Shown: positions 15,893 to 24,430 of the stretch, piece after piece | How positions within the stretch are numbered: the stretch's first letter is position 1 | Layout of the letters: each line of letters opens with the position of its first letter | NCBI GenBank assembly: GCA_948330435.1 | Contig: CAOJBY010000003.1 | Span: forward strand, 1 to 64,000 | Source: an uncultured Lachnoclostridium sp. | Lineage (GTDB): Bacteria; Bacillota; Clostridia; Lachnospirales; Lachnospiraceae | Direction of reading: 5' to 3' | DNA: 64,000 nucleotides | Made by a program: the position numbers and the translations under genes | Notes under the pieces: generated by a model | The model's database searches: none | What the model was told of the DNA's origin: nothing | The model's input: only the letters and a program-made list of their open reading frames with translations

Positions 15893-16974
15893 TGAATTAC
15901 CATGTATTAACTTTATTTCCGGAAATGATTGAGAAGGGGCTTCGCACCAGTATTTTGGGGCGGGCAATGGAAAAAGGACTCATTACTTTGGAGACTGTGG
16001 ATATCCGAGGTTATACGGAGGACAGGCATAGAAAAGTAGATGATTATCCTTATGGCGGCGGTGCTGGAATGGTGATGCAGGCGGAGCCAATATATCAGGC
16101 CTGTGAGGCCGTACAAGACCGGATAGCCGGAAAGAGGGCAAGGGTAATCTATGTTACGCCCCAGGGTCATGTGTTTAGTCAGGCCATGGCGGAAGAACTT
16201 TCAAAGGAAGAAGATTTAATTTTCCTTTGCGGCCATTATGAGGGAATTGACGAGCGTGTGCTGGAGGAAGTGGTCACGGATTATGTGTCCATTGGAGACT
16301 ATGTGCTCACCGGCGGAGAGCTTCCGGCCATGGTGATGATTGATGCTATTTCCCGTCTGGTTCCCGGCGTTTTAAGTAATGAAGCATCAGCAGAATTCGA
16401 AAGCTTTTATAACAATCTTCTGGAATATCCTCAATACAGCCGTCCGGAAGTGTGGAGAGAAAAGCCGGTTCCGCCGGTACTTCTTAGCGGAAACCACGAT
16501 CGAATCGAGGATTGGCGGAGGGAACAATCCATTTTACGAACAAAAGAACGTCGTCCAGATCTCTATAGACAATATGTGAGAAAGCAAAAACTTTTGGATG
16601 CACATAAGTGCCTGTCTAAAAAACGATTAAAAGCGATAATATATGAAAAAGATGTGTTGGTAGAGTTTGCCTGTGAAAAGAAATGGTCTCAGGAATTTTG
16701 TGAATTAGCCAGAGAATTAGACTTAAAACTGATTCTTGTATCAGAAAATACTCCGGAGGCATTCAGTGAAGTTTTGGAGAAAGAGAAACTGAAAAAAAGA
16801 GAGATACTTGTGTTTGCCTCAACGGTAGAATATCTTACTGCCGCCAGAGAATGCAGACTCAGAACGATTTATGCCCCTGATGATGTGTCGGAACGGGAGC
16901 CGAAAGGACTCATCTATTATCAGAAGATTACTGACCTTTTGGAGGGAATGGCAATCCTGAGACGGCTGGCATAA
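15892..16974 (+). CDS. trmD: tRNA (guanine37-N1)-methyltransferase TrmD with extra C-terminal domain
   Basis: Residues 1 to about 235 are a complete SPOUT methyltransferase, with YPYGGGAGMVMQ, LCGHYEGIDERV and the knot segment SIGDYVLTGGELPAMVMIDA. It methylates N1 of G37 in tRNAs to prevent frameshifting. The protein is 360 residues long, whereas TrmD is normally about 230-250. The added roughly 120 residues (from KCLSKKRLKAIIYEKDVLVE) include EILVFASTVEYLTAARECRL and RTIYAPDDV, which resemble the C-terminal half of a HAD-like fold without visible catalytic aspartates. The extension is in frame without any stop, so it is a genuine fusion in this sequence. Confidence 0.93.
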   Translation: MNYHVLTLFPEMIEKGLRTSILGRAMEKGLITLETVDIRGYTEDRHRKVDDYPYGGGAGMVMQAEPIYQACEAVQDRIAGKRARVIYVTPQGHVFSQAMAEELSKEEDLIFLCGHYEGIDERVLEEVVTDYVSIGDYVLTGGELPAMVMIDAISRLVPGVLSNEASAEFESFYNNLLEYPQYSRPEVWREKPVPPVLLSGNHDRIEDWRREQSILRTKERRPDLYRQYVRKQKLLDAHKCLSKKRLKAIIYEKDVLVEFACEKKWSQEFCELARELDLKLILVSENTPEAFSEVLEKEKLKKREILVFASTVEYLTAARECRLRTIYAPDDVSEREPKGLIYYQKITDLLEGMAILRRLA

Positions 16975-17018
16975 GTGCCTGACGAGTCAATGCCTGTGGA
17001 GAAAGGGAAACTGTTAAA

Positions 17019-18395
17019 GTGAAAAGGACGCTTAAGCATTGTGCTCTGGCACTGTTGATTCCATGTATGTTAAACTTCATACTATTATTTGATGGGGCCA
17101 ATCAGAGAATGGCTATGTCCCAGATACCTTTTGCCATTCGCATTACAGGGTTGGTTACTCTTGCGACATGCTTTGGATTGGTGTACCTTGGACTTTTGGT
17201 TATGCCGGCTTTTGATACTGTGAAAACAGGTCTGCGGGTTCGGATGATGCTTGGAGGAAGAAGCCTGGTGTACGAAGGTCTCTATGCAATGGCAGTTGAG
17301 ATGGTGATTTTTTCCGTCTTTTACATATATAAGGCAGAAATCTGTGACTTTGGCAATGGAATTCTGATTGTCAATGGAATCCTGGCAGTAATAGGTGCCT
17401 TTTTTTTGATTGGAGTGGGAACTCTTCGGATTTTTTGTACTTCCCGTCGCTTGAGCATCGCAAGGCGTGTGGCGATGCTCCTTACCATGTGGATTCCACC
17501 AATTAATCTTTTTGTACTTCTTTATGTCTGTCGGCTTGTGTATGAGGAATACGATTTTGAACGAGAAAAAGTACTCCTTCGGGAACTAAGGGTGGATTCG
17601 GAACTTTGCAAAACCTGTTATCCTTTGCTGATGATTCATGGTGTGGGTTTCCGCGATCTAAGGTATTTCAACTATTGGGGCAGGATTCCGGCAGAACTTA
17701 GGCGAAACGGTGCTCTTATTTATTATGGCAATCAGGAAGCTTTTGGAACCATTGCCTCTAATGGGGAGGATATCCGAAAAAGAATTTATGAGATTATGGA
17801 AGAAACAGGAGCAGAAAAGGTGAATATTATTGCCCACTCCAAAGGGGGACTGGATGCCCGTTATGCCATTTCGACCTTAAAAATGGCTCCTTATGTGGCC
17901 TCTTTAACTACTATGAGTACGCCCCACAGGGGATGCCGTTTTGTAGATTATGCCTGCCGTCTTCCAGAGGGGCTTTACCGTTTTGTGGCAGGCTGCTTTG
18001 ACCGAACCTTTGGAAAATTCGGAGATCGGAATCCGGATTTCTATACAGCGACCCACCAGTTTTCAACAAAGGCCAGTGCCGAATTTAATAAGGAAACACC
18101 AGATGCACCGGAAGTTTATTATCAAAGTTATGCCTCAAAAATGAAATATCCCTGGAGCCATATGCTCCTTTCCATTCCATGGTGTATGATCCGCCCCTTA
18201 GAGGGTGACAATGACGGACTGGTCAGTACCTATTCTGCTAAGTGGGGAGAATTTCAGGGTGTCTTTACCAATAAGCGGACACGGGGGATTTCTCATGGGG
18301 ATATGATTGATCTGAAACGGCAGGATTATAAGGGCTTTGATGTGGTGGAGGCTTATGTGCAGATTGTGGCGGAGCTTAAACGGAAAGGCTTTTAA
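17019..18395 (+). CDS. Membrane-anchored lipase-like alpha/beta hydrolase
   Basis: The first 190 residues of this 458-residue protein contain about five hydrophobic segments (for example CALALLIPCMLNFILLF and GILIVNGILAVIGAFFLIGV). The rest is an alpha/beta hydrolase: PLLMIHGVGFRDL oxyanion strand, nucleophile elbow NIIAHSKGGLDARY (serine near residue 274), GDNDGLVS aspartate and SHGDMIDL histidine. The AHSxG elbow is like that of Bacillus LipA-type lipases. The start is GTG 17019, 11 bases after GGAGAAAGGG. The catalytic domain probably faces the cytosol or the membrane surface; substrate unknown. Confidence 0.75.
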   Translation: MKRTLKHCALALLIPCMLNFILLFDGANQRMAMSQIPFAIRITGLVTLATCFGLVYLGLLVMPAFDTVKTGLRVRMMLGGRSLVYEGLYAMAVEMVIFSVFYIYKAEICDFGNGILIVNGILAVIGAFFLIGVGTLRIFCTSRRLSIARRVAMLLTMWIPPINLFVLLYVCRLVYEEYDFEREKVLLRELRVDSELCKTCYPLLMIHGVGFRDLRYFNYWGRIPAELRRNGALIYYGNQEAFGTIASNGEDIRKRIYEIMEETGAEKVNIIAHSKGGLDARYAISTLKMAPYVASLTTMSTPHRGCRFVDYACRLPEGLYRFVAGCFDRTFGKFGDRNPDFYTATHQFSTKASAEFNKETPDAPEVYYQSYASKMKYPWSHMLLSIPWCMIRPLEGDNDGLVSTYSAKWGEFQGVFTNKRTRGISHGDMIDLKRQDYKGFDVVEAYVQIVAELKRKGF

Positions 18396-18432
18396 AAACA
18401 GAGATAGATAAAGAATAAACGGAAAAGCTTTT

Positions 18433-19746
18433 ATGGTTAAAGGGAAGAAAATAAAAGAGATGAAGAAAATTTATCTTGTACTGATTAATAAAAAAGCAGA
18501 GATGGCAAAGTGCGTCCTGTATGGCATGTTTATCCTAAGCTATCCATGGATTTTCCAGTCATTAGAAGCTATGATAGGACATAGATTTGACAATTTGAAT
18601 CAGATCTATATATGTAAAATAAGCTTCCTTTTTCTTCTTTGTGCCCTGCTTGCATTGGCTCGTTATCAATCTGTTTCCTTTTTGAAAAAGAATTGGGAAA
18701 GCTTGATGCTGCTTGGCGTATCTGGCATAAAAAGCTTTCTCTTATTTTTGTCTGCAAATACGGAGCTCTTATTTTTGCAAATTTATTGCGGAACTATGCT
18801 TTTTCAAATGCAGGAAATCAGATTCGGTTTTGCTGTGTTGGTTCAGGCTGTTTATGGGATTTTTGTCTGTGCAGCAGGGATGCTGTTGGCAGTTAAGGCT
18901 CATGGAAAAATCCTGACTTTTTTGAGCGTTGGAGTTATTGGGTGCATAGTTGTTTTCTTTGGAACCGGACATATAAACTACTATGTGGTGTATGAATGGA
19001 TGATGGGAGAGGGTGTCAGCAGAGGTTTGTTTTCAGAGAATCCCTGCGTGTCAGTGGCATTTTTGATTTTGTCGCTGAGCCTTGCATGGCTTGCGGTGTG
19101 CCTGTACGAGTCAGCGGATATGTCGGTGATTGCTGGTTCTTGGGGATTTTTGTTCACAAGGCGTAAGGCAGAGCCTAAGAAATCCTTTTTCAGAAAGAGC
19201 AAATTTCGTCCATCGAGATATTACTGGATGTATCGAGACAGAGAGTTTTTTCTCTGGAAGCTGTGTTCCATGATGTTTTTTATTCTGGTGTGCTGTCTTG
19301 AGAATAGTTCTCTTGCAGTTTTTTTTACTGCTTATGGGATTTGCCTGATTACGGCATTTTATTTTAAAGATATCTACAATCTTGAACAGAAAAAGTTCCT
19401 TATTTATTTTATGTCGGATTATCCATATAGAAAATTTTTTTCGGATGTGGTGAAAGAGGGGATATACCTTTTGGGAGATCACATTTTTTTAACACTGATT
19501 CTTTTTCGACTTCGGAGTTTTGCGGATTGCATTACATTTCTTTTATTGGCAATCGCTGTTTTGAGTATTACTATTTTTGTAAATGCCAGCTTGTTTGCAA
19601 AATATCCGAGGCGGCAGTACCAGATAGGCATTTGTATTGCGTTGATAAAATTGCATTTTCCCATAGGGAATTTGTTTTTTCTGTATCAATGGATTTTGCA
19701 GGGAAAGAAGAATTGGGAGCATCTAAGCTATGAACACAGAACATGA
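18433..19746 (+). CDS. ABC-2 type exporter membrane protein
   Basis: This 437-residue polytopic protein has some ten hydrophobic stretches (FLFLLCALLALARYQ, VGVIGCIVVFFGTGHINYYV, FFILVCCLENSSLAVFF). Charged patches such as RKAEPKKSFFRKSKFRPSRY lie between them. I do not recognise a specific family. Its end overlaps by 17 bases the gene of a single-domain ABC ATPase, so the pair probably forms an ABC-2-like exporter. The start codon choice between ATG 18433 and ATG 18460 is open, since neither has a strong ribosome-binding site. The gene is AT-rich relative to its neighbours. Confidence 0.6.
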   Translation: MVKGKKIKEMKKIYLVLINKKAEMAKCVLYGMFILSYPWIFQSLEAMIGHRFDNLNQIYICKISFLFLLCALLALARYQSVSFLKKNWESLMLLGVSGIKSFLLFLSANTELLFLQIYCGTMLFQMQEIRFGFAVLVQAVYGIFVCAAGMLLAVKAHGKILTFLSVGVIGCIVVFFGTGHINYYVVYEWMMGEGVSRGLFSENPCVSVAFLILSLSLAWLAVCLYESADMSVIAGSWGFLFTRRKAEPKKSFFRKSKFRPSRYYWMYRDREFFLWKLCSMMFFILVCCLENSSLAVFFTAYGICLITAFYFKDIYNLEQKKFLIYFMSDYPYRKFFSDVVKEGIYLLGDHIFLTLILFRLRSFADCITFLLLAIAVLSITIFVNASLFAKYPRRQYQIGICIALIKLHFPIGNLFFLYQWILQGKKNWEHLSYEHRT

Positions 19747-20440
19747 TTTGATTTTAGAGCATGTGACAAAAATATATGATGGAGGCCATGGAATTAAGGA
19801 TCTGTCAATAAAGCTTTTGTCAGGAGAGATTGCGGCGTTTATCGGCCCAAATGGTGTTGGAAAGACGACTCTTGTAAAGGTTGTGGCAGGGTTGCTTCCT
19901 ATATCGGAGGGCAGCATCCGCCTGTATGGACAGAGCATCAGGGAACGTTCCTTAAGGGCAAAGATTGGTTACATGCAGAGCGATATCAGTTTTTATGACA
20001 AAATGACGGTGCATGAGGTGCTGGAGTTTATTTGTAAAGTAAAATTCGGCGGAAATTTTTATGAAGAAATTGATCCGTATCTGCAAAGCTATCACTTATA
20101 TGAGCAGCGGAATTTCCGGATTCATCAGCTTTCTTTGGGGATGAAACGGAAGTTGTCTCTTATTATGGTGCTTATAGGGACACCCAGACTGATTCTTCTG
20201 GATGAGCCTGAGAGCGGGGTGGATACTTATGGAATTATTCAATTTAAAGCAGATTTGTCTGCCTGTGCCCGAAAGGGCAGTATTGTGATTCTGACCAGTC
20301 ATGTGCTGGATTTGCTGGAGAAAGTATGTACAAGATGTATTTTTCTTAAGGATGGAAAGATAGCGGAGGATTTGTCTTTGACTGGAAAGACTTTGGATTT
20401 GGAACAGGTTTATGAGAGGGTGTACAGCGATAAGGTGTAA
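19730..20440 (+). CDS. ABC transporter ATP-binding protein
   Basis: The 236-residue ATPase has Walker A GPNGVGKTT near residue 40, the signature LSLGMKRKLSLIM, Walker B RLILLDEPESG and the switch histidine in ILTSHVLDLLEKV. The layout fits the CcmA/DrrA type that energises ABC-2 exporters for drugs, lipids or peptides. It overlaps the membrane protein gene, and GGGAGC precedes ATG 19730. Cargo cannot be predicted. Confidence 0.88.
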   Translation: MNTEHDLILEHVTKIYDGGHGIKDLSIKLLSGEIAAFIGPNGVGKTTLVKVVAGLLPISEGSIRLYGQSIRERSLRAKIGYMQSDISFYDKMTVHEVLEFICKVKFGGNFYEEIDPYLQSYHLYEQRNFRIHQLSLGMKRKLSLIMVLIGTPRLILLDEPESGVDTYGIIQFKADLSACARKGSIVILTSHVLDLLEKVCTRCIFLKDGKIAEDLSLTGKTLDLEQVYERVYSDKV

Positions 20441-20466
20441 TTATGGTAAATATTCATAACATATAT

Positions 20467-20495
20467 TTTACTTATAATGTTAACCGTGCTAGAAT
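20467..20495 (+). promoter_or_regulatory. Promoter of leuCD
   Basis: TTTACT at 20467-20472, 17 bases, TAGAAT at 20490-20495. The leader is only about 50 bases, and I see no T-box or leucine-rich leader peptide. Confidence 0.5.
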
Positions 20496-20550
20496 ACCTA
20501 TAGAAATCATAAAAAGCAGGATGACAGATATTGTGGAGGAGGAAAAATCA

Positions 20551-21819
20551 ATGGGAATGACAATGACACAGAAGATCCTGGCGGCCCACGCAGGGCTTTC
20601 GGAGGTAAAGGCCGGACAGCTTATTGAGACGGATCTGGATCTGGTACTGGGAAATGACATTACAACGCCGGTGGCTATCCGTGAGATGGAGAAAATGAAA
20701 AATAAGGAAGTATTCCACAAGGATAAAATCGCCCTGGTTATGGATCATTTTATTCCAAATAAGGATATTAAATCTGCGGAAAACTGCAAGTGTGTCCGTG
20801 AGTTTGCCTGTAAGCATGAGGTAAGCAACTATTTTGATGTGGGAGAGATGGGAATTGAGCATGCTCTGATTCCGGAAAAAGGCCTGACTGTGGCGGGAGA
20901 CTGTATCATCGGTGCAGATTCCCATACCTGTACCTATGGTGCACTGGGGGCGTTTTCTACGGGAGTTGGAAGCACGGATATGGCTGCCGGCATGGCGACG
21001 GGAAAAGCGTGGTTCAAGGTGCCCTCTGCGATTAAGTTTAATATCGTAGGAAAACCCTCGAAATGGGTCAGCGGCAAGGATGTGATTCTGCACATTATCG
21101 GTATGATCGGCGTAGACGGTGCTCTCTACAAGTCTATGGAATTTGTGGGAGAGGGAATCAAAAATCTCTCTATGGATGATCGCTTTACCATTGCAAATAT
21201 GGCCATTGAGGCAGGTGGGAAGAATGGAATTTTCCCGGTAGATGATCTGGCTGTTGCTTATATGAAAGAACATTCCGAAAGGGAATATAAGATTTATGAG
21301 GCTGATCCGGATGCAGAGTATGATGAGGAATATACGATTGATTTAAGCACTCTTAAATCTACCGTGGCATTTCCCCATCTGCCGGAGAATACGAAGACTG
21401 TTGACGAAATTACAGAGGATGTGGTGGTAGATCAAGTGGTGATCGGATCCTGTACCAACGGACGTATGGATGACCTGCGGTCGGCAGCCGGAATTTTAAA
21501 AGGGCGAAAAGTGAAAAAGGGACTGCGCTGTATTGTGATTCCCGGAACACAGAAAATTTATATGGATGCTATGGAGGAAGGGCTTTTAAAAATCTTCATT
21601 GAGGCCGGAGCTGCAGTAAGTACACCTACCTGCGGTCCCTGCCTGGGCGGATATATGGGAATTCTTGCGGCCGGAGAACGCTGTGTATCTACAACCAACC
21701 GGAACTTTGTGGGACGTATGGGACATGTGGATTCGGAAGTTTATCTAGCAAGTCCGGCAGTGGCAGCAGCCAGTGCAGTAACAGGCAAAATCTCGGCACC
21801 GGCAGAACTGGGATTATAA
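20551..21819 (+). CDS. leuC: 3-isopropylmalate dehydratase large subunit
   Basis: The 422-residue aconitase-family protein has the iron-sulfur cysteines in VIGSCTNGRMDD (near residue 301) and TPTCGPCLGGYMG (near 361 and 364), plus GADSHTCTYGALGAFSTGVG. With LeuD it isomerises 2- to 3-isopropylmalate in leucine synthesis. The length matches the shorter archaeal/clostridial LeuC type, which is close to homoaconitase, not the 466-residue E. coli form. GGAGGAGG at 20535-20542 fixes ATG 20551. leuD follows after 17 bases. No leuA or leuB is in the window. Confidence 0.93.
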   Translation: MGMTMTQKILAAHAGLSEVKAGQLIETDLDLVLGNDITTPVAIREMEKMKNKEVFHKDKIALVMDHFIPNKDIKSAENCKCVREFACKHEVSNYFDVGEMGIEHALIPEKGLTVAGDCIIGADSHTCTYGALGAFSTGVGSTDMAAGMATGKAWFKVPSAIKFNIVGKPSKWVSGKDVILHIIGMIGVDGALYKSMEFVGEGIKNLSMDDRFTIANMAIEAGGKNGIFPVDDLAVAYMKEHSEREYKIYEADPDAEYDEEYTIDLSTLKSTVAFPHLPENTKTVDEITEDVVVDQVVIGSCTNGRMDDLRSAAGILKGRKVKKGLRCIVIPGTQKIYMDAMEEGLLKIFIEAGAAVSTPTCGPCLGGYMGILAAGERCVSTTNRNFVGRMGHVDSEVYLASPAVAAASAVTGKISAPAELGL

Positions 21820-21836
21820 AAATCAGGAGGAAGAAA

Positions 21837-22322
21837 ATGCAGGCAAAAGGAAAAGTATTTAAATATGGAGACAATGTAGATACGGATGTTATCATCCCTG
21901 CCAGGTATCTGGCAATCGCAGATCCAAAAGAACTGGCAGAGCACTGTATGGAAGACATTGACAAGGAATTTGTTCATAAGGTACGGCCGGGAGATATTAT
22001 GGTAGCTAGCAAGAATTTTGGCTGTGGCTCATCCAGAGAGCATGCTCCACTGGTAATTAAAGTTTCCGGGGTATCCTGTGTAATAGCAGAAACTTTTGCA
22101 CGAATTTTTTACCGGAACGCTATCAACATTGGTCTTCCGATCATTGAGTGCCCGGAGGCGGCAAAAGATATCAAAGACGGTGATGAGGTAGAGGTGGACT
22201 TCGACAGTGGCAAGATCTTCAACCGTACCACGGGGAAAGAGTATCAAGGTCAGGCATTTCCGGAATTTATGCAGCGGATTATCAGAGCAGAAGGGCTGAT
22301 TAATTATATAAATGAGAAGTAA
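21837..22322 (+). CDS. leuD: 3-isopropylmalate dehydratase small subunit
   Basis: The 161-residue swivelling domain has the motifs DNVDTDVIIPARYL, NFGCGSSREHAP and FARIFYRNAINIGLP, characteristic of LeuD of the short type. It completes the LeuCD enzyme. AGGAGGAAGAAA precedes the start codon. A T-rich stretch follows the stop, and a new promoter drives rplS. Confidence 0.94.
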   Translation: MQAKGKVFKYGDNVDTDVIIPARYLAIADPKELAEHCMEDIDKEFVHKVRPGDIMVASKNFGCGSSREHAPLVIKVSGVSCVIAETFARIFYRNAINIGLPIIECPEAAKDIKDGDEVEVDFDSGKIFNRTTGKEYQGQAFPEFMQRIIRAEGLINYINEK

Positions 22323-22326
22323 TGCT

Positions 22327-22355
22327 TGCTTTTTTATCTGCTCCATGCTATAATG
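22327..22355 (+). promoter_or_regulatory. Promoter of rplS
   Basis: TTGCTT at 22327-22332, 17 bases, TATAAT at 22350-22355, with the start point expected near 22362. Confidence 0.7.
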
Positions 22356-22361
22356 ATTTGC

Positions 22362-22505
22362 GTTGTGATAAAAGAGATGGTCCGCTGCTGTAAAGAACAA
22401 GAAGAAAAGTTCCTTTTGGATTAAAAGCAGATACGTGCCGGCCTCCGGTGCGGCTTGTATGACTTCTGGATTATAGTAAGAACATCCGAAATTAAAAGGA
22501 GGAAG
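22362..22505 (+). ncRNA. Structured rplS leader, possible L19 autoregulatory element
   Basis: About 150 untranslated bases lie between the promoter and rplS. They can form paired segments such as GTGCCG/CGGC around 22435-22455 and CTGCT/AGCAG. Firmicutes L19 genes often carry an mRNA leader bound by L19 itself. The length and position fit, but I cannot confirm the consensus by eye. Confidence 0.35.
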
Positions 22506-22512
22506 CAACGAA

Positions 22513-22860
22513 ATGAACGAGATTATTAAGAATATTGAAGCCGATCAGCTGAAAGCGGAGCCGCCACAGTTCCGTGTGGGTGATACCGTAAAAGTATACG
22601 GCAAGATCAAAGAGGGTAATCGTGAGAGAATCCAGGTCTTTGAGGGTGTTGTCCTTAAAAAGCAGGGTGGCGGTGTCAGAGAGACCTTTACAGTGAGAAA
22701 GAATTCCAATGGCGTAGGCGTTGAGAAGACCTGGCCCTTACATTCCCCCAATGTGGAGAAAGTAGAAGTGATTCGTCGTGGAAAAGTAAGACGTGCGAAG
22801 CTGACCTACTTAAGAGGACGTGTAGGTAAGCGTGCGAAGGTAAAAGAGTTGGTAAAATAG
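22513..22860 (+). CDS. rplS: 50S ribosomal protein L19
   Basis: The 115-residue protein shows FRVGDTVKVYGKIKEGNRER, LHSPNVEKVEVIRRGKVRR and AKLTYLRGRVGKRAKVKE, diagnostic of L19, which sits at the subunit interface. AAAAGGAGGAAG precedes the start. A terminator follows within 30 bases, although lepB-rbgA downstream may be reached by read-through. Confidence 0.97.
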   Translation: MNEIIKNIEADQLKAEPPQFRVGDTVKVYGKIKEGNRERIQVFEGVVLKKQGGGVRETFTVRKNSNGVGVEKTWPLHSPNVEKVEVIRRGKVRRAKLTYLRGRVGKRAKVKELVK

Positions 22861-22885
22861 TCGCAATTAAATAATCAAAGTAGGG

Positions 22886-22932
22886 GGGCTGGCGCAAAAT
22901 AAGGAATTTGGATTTTGCGTCAGTCCTTCTTT
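22886..22932 (+). terminator. Terminator after rplS
   Basis: GGGCTGGCGCAAAAT (22887-22900 region) pairs with ATTTTGCGTCAGTCC (22912-22926), followed by TTCTTTTG. Confidence 0.85.
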
Positions 22933-22966
22933 TGTATTATACGATTTGCACTTTAAAGGAGACATT

Positions 22967-23539
22967 ATGGCTGGTTTAACCTTTCGGCGGCGAAAAAAGC
23001 GGATTAATATAAAGGTAGTAAAAGAAGCCCTGGTGTGGATAGGCGAGGTGATGTTGGCATTTGGCTTTGCCTGTATTTTGGTTTATTTTTTTGGTGCAAT
23101 TTTAAGTAATGTGGGCCAGTCTATGGAACCTGCCATCTATAGTGGGGATCAGGTTCTTGTTAACCGCTTCATTTATCGAATAAAAGCTCCGACTTATGGA
23201 GATTTAATCGTATTTAAACCGAATGGAAATGAAAATGCTCACTATCATATAAAGCGGGTGGTGGGGTTGCCGGGCGATACGGTCACGATTGAGAGTGGCA
23301 GGGTATTTATTAACGGAGAGATCCTGGATGAGAAAGTGCTTACGGACAGTATGAATGATGTTGGTGTGGCGGAGGTTCCCATTTATCTGGGGGATGACGA
23401 ATATTTTGTTTTGGGGGACAATCGAAACAACAGCGAAGACAGCAGAAGTGCGGATATTGGTAATGTTCAAAGGAAAGATATAATGGGGATGGCCTGGTTT
23501 AATATTACGCCGGGAGAACGCTTTGGATGGCTGCCGTAA
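22967..23539 (+). CDS. lepB: Signal peptidase I
   Basis: The 190-residue protein has an N-terminal membrane anchor (ALVWIGEVMLAFGFACILVY), the catalytic serine motif GQSMEPAI near residue 50, the lysine motif HIKRVVGLPGD near 94, and GDNRNNSEDSR near the C-terminus. It removes signal peptides outside the membrane. AAAGGAG before ATG 22967 fixes the start. A second signal peptidase gene lies 0.9 kb downstream with rbgA between them. Confidence 0.93.
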   Translation: MAGLTFRRRKKRINIKVVKEALVWIGEVMLAFGFACILVYFFGAILSNVGQSMEPAIYSGDQVLVNRFIYRIKAPTYGDLIVFKPNGNENAHYHIKRVVGLPGDTVTIESGRVFINGEILDEKVLTDSMNDVGVAEVPIYLGDDEYFVLGDNRNNSEDSRSADIGNVQRKDIMGMAWFNITPGERFGWLP

Positions 23540-23566
23540 CATTTTCGTGTAAGGGGGATGATTAAA

Positions 23567-24418
23567 ATGAATGTACAATGGTATCCGGGGCATATGACCA
23601 AAGCAAAACGGATGATGCAGGAAAATATCAAGCTGGTAGATTTGATCCTGGAGTTAGTTGATGCAAGGCTGCCTTTTTCCAGCCGCAATCCAGATATAGA
23701 CGAGATGGGCAGACAGAAAGCCCGGATTATTCTGTTAAATAAATGTGATTTGGCGGATGAAAAAAAGACGGTTCTTTGGAGTGAATATTTTCGAAAACAG
23801 GGGTTTCAGGTGGTCTTGATTAATTCCAGAAGCGGTGCCGGTCTCAAAGGAATTCATGCTGCGGTGCAGGAAGCCTGTAAAGAAAAGATAGAGAGGGATC
23901 GAAAACGGGGAATTCTGAACAGACCTGTCCGGGCTATGGTGGCGGGCATTCCCAATGTGGGTAAATCCACCTTTATTAATAGTTTTGCGGGAAAAGCATG
24001 CACGAAGACCGGCAATAAACCAGGAGTGACCAGAGGTGCCCAGTGGGTGCGTTTAAATAAGCAGGTAGAACTTTTGGATACACCGGGAATCCTCTGGCCC
24101 AGATTTGAAGATCCAAAGGCGGGAATGCTTTTGGCTATGATTGGTTCTGTCAAGGACGAGGTCATAAATACAGAAGAACTGGCATTGGAAGTGCTTCGTT
24201 TTCTTAGGGAAGAATACCCGGGGGCTCTTGCGGGCCGGTATGGAATTTCGGAGACAGGAGACGCATTTTCCATGTTAAGTGAGATGGCAGAAAAGAGAGG
24301 ATGTCTCTTAAAAGGCGGGGGACTTGATATCGGAAAGGCTGCAGGGATTCTGCTGGAGGAATTTCGTAACGGAAAGTTGGGAAGATTTACCCTTGAGATT
24401 CCAAAGAAAGAGAATTAA
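23567..24418 (+). CDS. rbgA: Ribosome biogenesis GTPase RbgA (YlqF)
   Basis: This is a circularly permuted GTPase of 283 residues: VQWYPGHMTKAKRMM start, G4 NKCDL near residue 60, G1 GIPNVGKSTFIN near 126, G3 LLDTPGIL, and a C-terminal RNA-binding tail with GCLLKGGGLDIGKAA. RbgA is needed for late 50S subunit assembly. AAGGGGG at 23551-23557 suits ATG 23567 better than ATG 23558. Linkage to rplS, lepB and rnhB is standard in Firmicutes. Confidence 0.95.
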   Translation: MNVQWYPGHMTKAKRMMQENIKLVDLILELVDARLPFSSRNPDIDEMGRQKARIILLNKCDLADEKKTVLWSEYFRKQGFQVVLINSRSGAGLKGIHAAVQEACKEKIERDRKRGILNRPVRAMVAGIPNVGKSTFINSFAGKACTKTGNKPGVTRGAQWVRLNKQVELLDTPGILWPRFEDPKAGMLLAMIGSVKDEVINTEELALEVLRFLREEYPGALAGRYGISETGDAFSMLSEMAEKRGCLLKGGGLDIGKAAGILLEEFRNGKLGRFTLEIPKKEN

Positions 24419-24430
24419 GGAGGAATGGAT

